Notes under the pieces: generated by a model
Told to the model about the DNA's origin: nothing
The model's input: the letters and a program-made list of their open reading frames with translations, nothing else
Database searches by the model: none
Part shown: positions 62,001-64,000 of the stretch, piece after piece
How positions within the stretch are numbered: the first letter of the stretch is position 1
Layout of the letters: each line of letters begins with the position of its first letter
Position numbers and translations under genes: made by a program
DNA from: Nymphaea colorata
Taxonomy: Eukaryota; Streptophyta; Magnoliopsida; Nymphaeales; Nymphaeaceae
DNA: 64,000 bases
Direction: 5' to 3'
NCBI RefSeq assembly: GCF_008831285.2
Contig: NC_045141.1
Location: 24,475,315-24,539,314 of the forward strand

Positions 62001-64000
62001 TTTAGCATCGTCCTCTGCTGCACGCAGCATGGAATGTTCGCATAGATGCTGTCTTGACGTAGGGAGAAGGATGCTTACTGGGAGATTTAGATGACTGATA
62101 GCACCAGCAGGCATGTGCTCATCGAGCGAGTTTACAGATTAAGTACTTGCATCTTTCTGTTTCTGCGTGCATTTGTGGTTTCCTTCTTCATCATTGTTCG
62201 TGGATTGTGCACTCATAGGCATGTAGTTCGGTTGAGGAAGCTCGAGGGAAGCTTGATGATGCTTAGTATCATGTCGAACCTATATAATTTGTCAATTTTT
62301 TATTCTACGGATATCTGACATCTTTACCGCCAATTTGTCTGTTCCAAAAAAGCACAAGCGGCAGGCCCAAAACAGGTACGCCATTACCGCTGATACCGTG
62401 AACATATTACCAATCGAGAAGATGGGCAGTGAAGATCTTACATCTCTAGATATGATTTCATAGCTTATGCAATTCGGTCGCAGCAGAATCGGGTTCAATC
62501 CTCACCAAGTCTGAATTCTCAACGGTATGGAGTAGCTAGCAAGATGTTGGACTGTGACATGCATGTAATTGGTGATTTTGTAAAAAGATGAAGCTAGAAC
62601 GTTAAGAATGATCAGCTTGGCATTTCTTGTTTGATAAATTGTTTGCCGCAGTTTCGCCAGAAGACCAAATACATGGCATGACCTCGATGAAATTCTACAT
62701 GGAAATACATTATAACAATATTCTAAACTATTAGGGTAGGGTTCATTGTTTTATCTATTTTCATTTGATATGAATTAGTTTTCCGGTCTGAAAGTATCTC
62801 TTGCCCAACGTTCTATATCCTTCTCTTAGTTTTCTCATTGCACGCTGTGGCTAGTCTACGTGCAGATGCTCATCTGTTCCTTAGATTTTTTGTTGGCTGC
62901 ATATCCGGGTTTGGGCTCTTCCCAGCTTGATGTCATTGTTGCGTCTAAAGATGTAAAGAGGATGGGTTTTATTCTAGATGAGGTCACTTAGGTTGGTTTG
63001 TCGAATGCTTTCTTCATATGGGAACTGTTGATGACAAGGTTGGAAATTTTGAGCAAGAATAGGGATGGGCTGAACTCCAGACTCTGGAGTTGTCCCCATG
63101 AACATCAATATCTATTAAGTTACTAGCCAATGAAGTGAACTAGTTAAGGGCTTTAAAGGGCTGATTGGCAATAGCAACTTATTGTTACTATCCCACGAAT
63201 CTGCCCAAAATAGTATCCTACATCCTATGAATTTGCCTCGTTTTTTGGCATATTCATGAAACAAGAACAGAGTGTTAACAGCCCGTAAGGAGCGCAAAAG
63301 TTTTATGCTCCATGAAGATGGAAGGGCATAGATTTGTATGACGTATAAACTGCAGTTCTGCATGGTTGTAGAAATGCATGGGAAATCAAATAATGAGAAA
63401 AACAGTCCAGCGAGCCAATTCCTTCTGCCCTAGTTGAAAACACTAGATTCTTATTCACAGTGCTCCTACTTCAGTAATTGAAAACAGCTTGTAATTACTT
63501 CAGCTTGGCCCCCAAAAGATGGCTTACTCACTGGTGCTACCTTGGTGTCTATTGTCTAACATCCGAAGTGAAGCTGTGGGAAATGCGATGGTTTAGAGTG
63601 CAGTGTTCCACCCTGCAGATAAGAAGCATGAGGCTAAGGAAATCAGTGCGGTTTCCGAGACTGTTATTCTGTTGCAAGAGGATGCTAGTCATCGCACGCA
63701 CGTGATAATGGGATTCCTTTGGAATTTTAATTTCTTGACAGATGAGTTTTATGCTGCTATCTTCATCTCCAGTCATCTGTGCTATCCACAGAAAGAAGAG
63801 GATTCGAGTGGCTGGGCCAACTTGCAGTCAGCCACCTGATGTGCTGCTTCTTAGTCGATCATCAACTCATTCACTTCGACAGCAGAATATTTTCATTTGC
63901 ACTGAAATTATTCAAACCAATTTAAGGGAATAAATATTTTGCTTTCGTGTGCCCGATTTCTTCAAAGCAGTTAATTAGGAATAAATTTCTGGACTGCAAG
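59080..64000. other. 3' flank and intergenic DNA, no gene recognised
   Basis: The first few hundred bases are probably the 3' UTR of the AMBRA1-like gene. Beyond that, open frames at 59341-59757 (+), 60330-60566 (+), 61634-61828 (-) and 63478-63705 (+) have no recognised domain and no supporting splice pattern. Confidence 0.5.

Noticed and set aside
1-64000. tRNA, rRNA, CRISPR, operon or organelle-DNA insert
   Set aside because: No cloverleaf, rRNA, spacer-repeat array or organelle gene was recognised on reading. A tRNAscan-type search was not possible here.

Overview
This is nuclear genomic DNA from a flowering plant. The evidence is short exons with GT-AG introns, very AT-rich introns and spacers, plant gene families, an intact plant Ty1/copia retrotransposon primed by initiator tRNA-Met, LINE remnants, and many (GA/CT)n and (TA)n microsatellites. 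The sequence does not fix the species. Gene density is low: five protein-coding genes plus one retrotransposon polyprotein in 64 kb.

Layout from left to right. (1) 1482-2774, minus: an intronless ELC/VPS23 (TSG101-type) ESCRT-I subunit. (2) 5150-6420: a possible transcribed locus that I could not resolve. (3) 10500-11815, minus: a decayed LINE 3' half, followed by a possible TCP-domain fragment near 12390. (4) 13386-14490, minus: a two-exon coiled-coil protein I cannot name. (5) 14600-25200: a gene-poor stretch with repeats and a second LINE remnant (23450-23860). (6) 25221-25887, minus: a two-exon small cupin (DUF861/Cupin_3 type). (7) 30590-35170, minus: a six-exon gene for the exosome cap subunit CSL4 (199 aa as assembled). 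(8) 40100-59079, plus: a fourteen-coding-exon AMBRA1-like WD40 gene (855 aa as assembled) covering 19 kb. (9) 59080-64000: no gene recognised.

The most striking structure is in the first coding intron of the AMBRA1-like gene. A complete 5.44-kb Ty1/copia element (40749-46187) lies there antisense to the host gene. It has an open polyprotein frame, an intact primer-binding site and polypurine tract, a perfect 5-bp target duplication (TAGAG), and LTRs that differ only by one GA dinucleotide in a microsatellite. It therefore inserted very recently and may still be mobile. The same host gene also carries a GC-AG intron, a hAT-like MITE with an 8-bp target duplication, an exact 40-bp tandem duplication and a 226-bp tandem duplication in its introns.

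The host genes do not form a pathway. They are separate housekeeping functions: endosomal sorting, 3'-5' RNA decay, and a possible autophagy/CUL4 adaptor. CSL4 and the AMBRA1-like gene are divergently oriented with about 3 kb between their 5' ends. I found no previously undescribed multi-gene system. The novelty here is structural: a young retrotransposon in an intron, with repeat-built LTR promoters.
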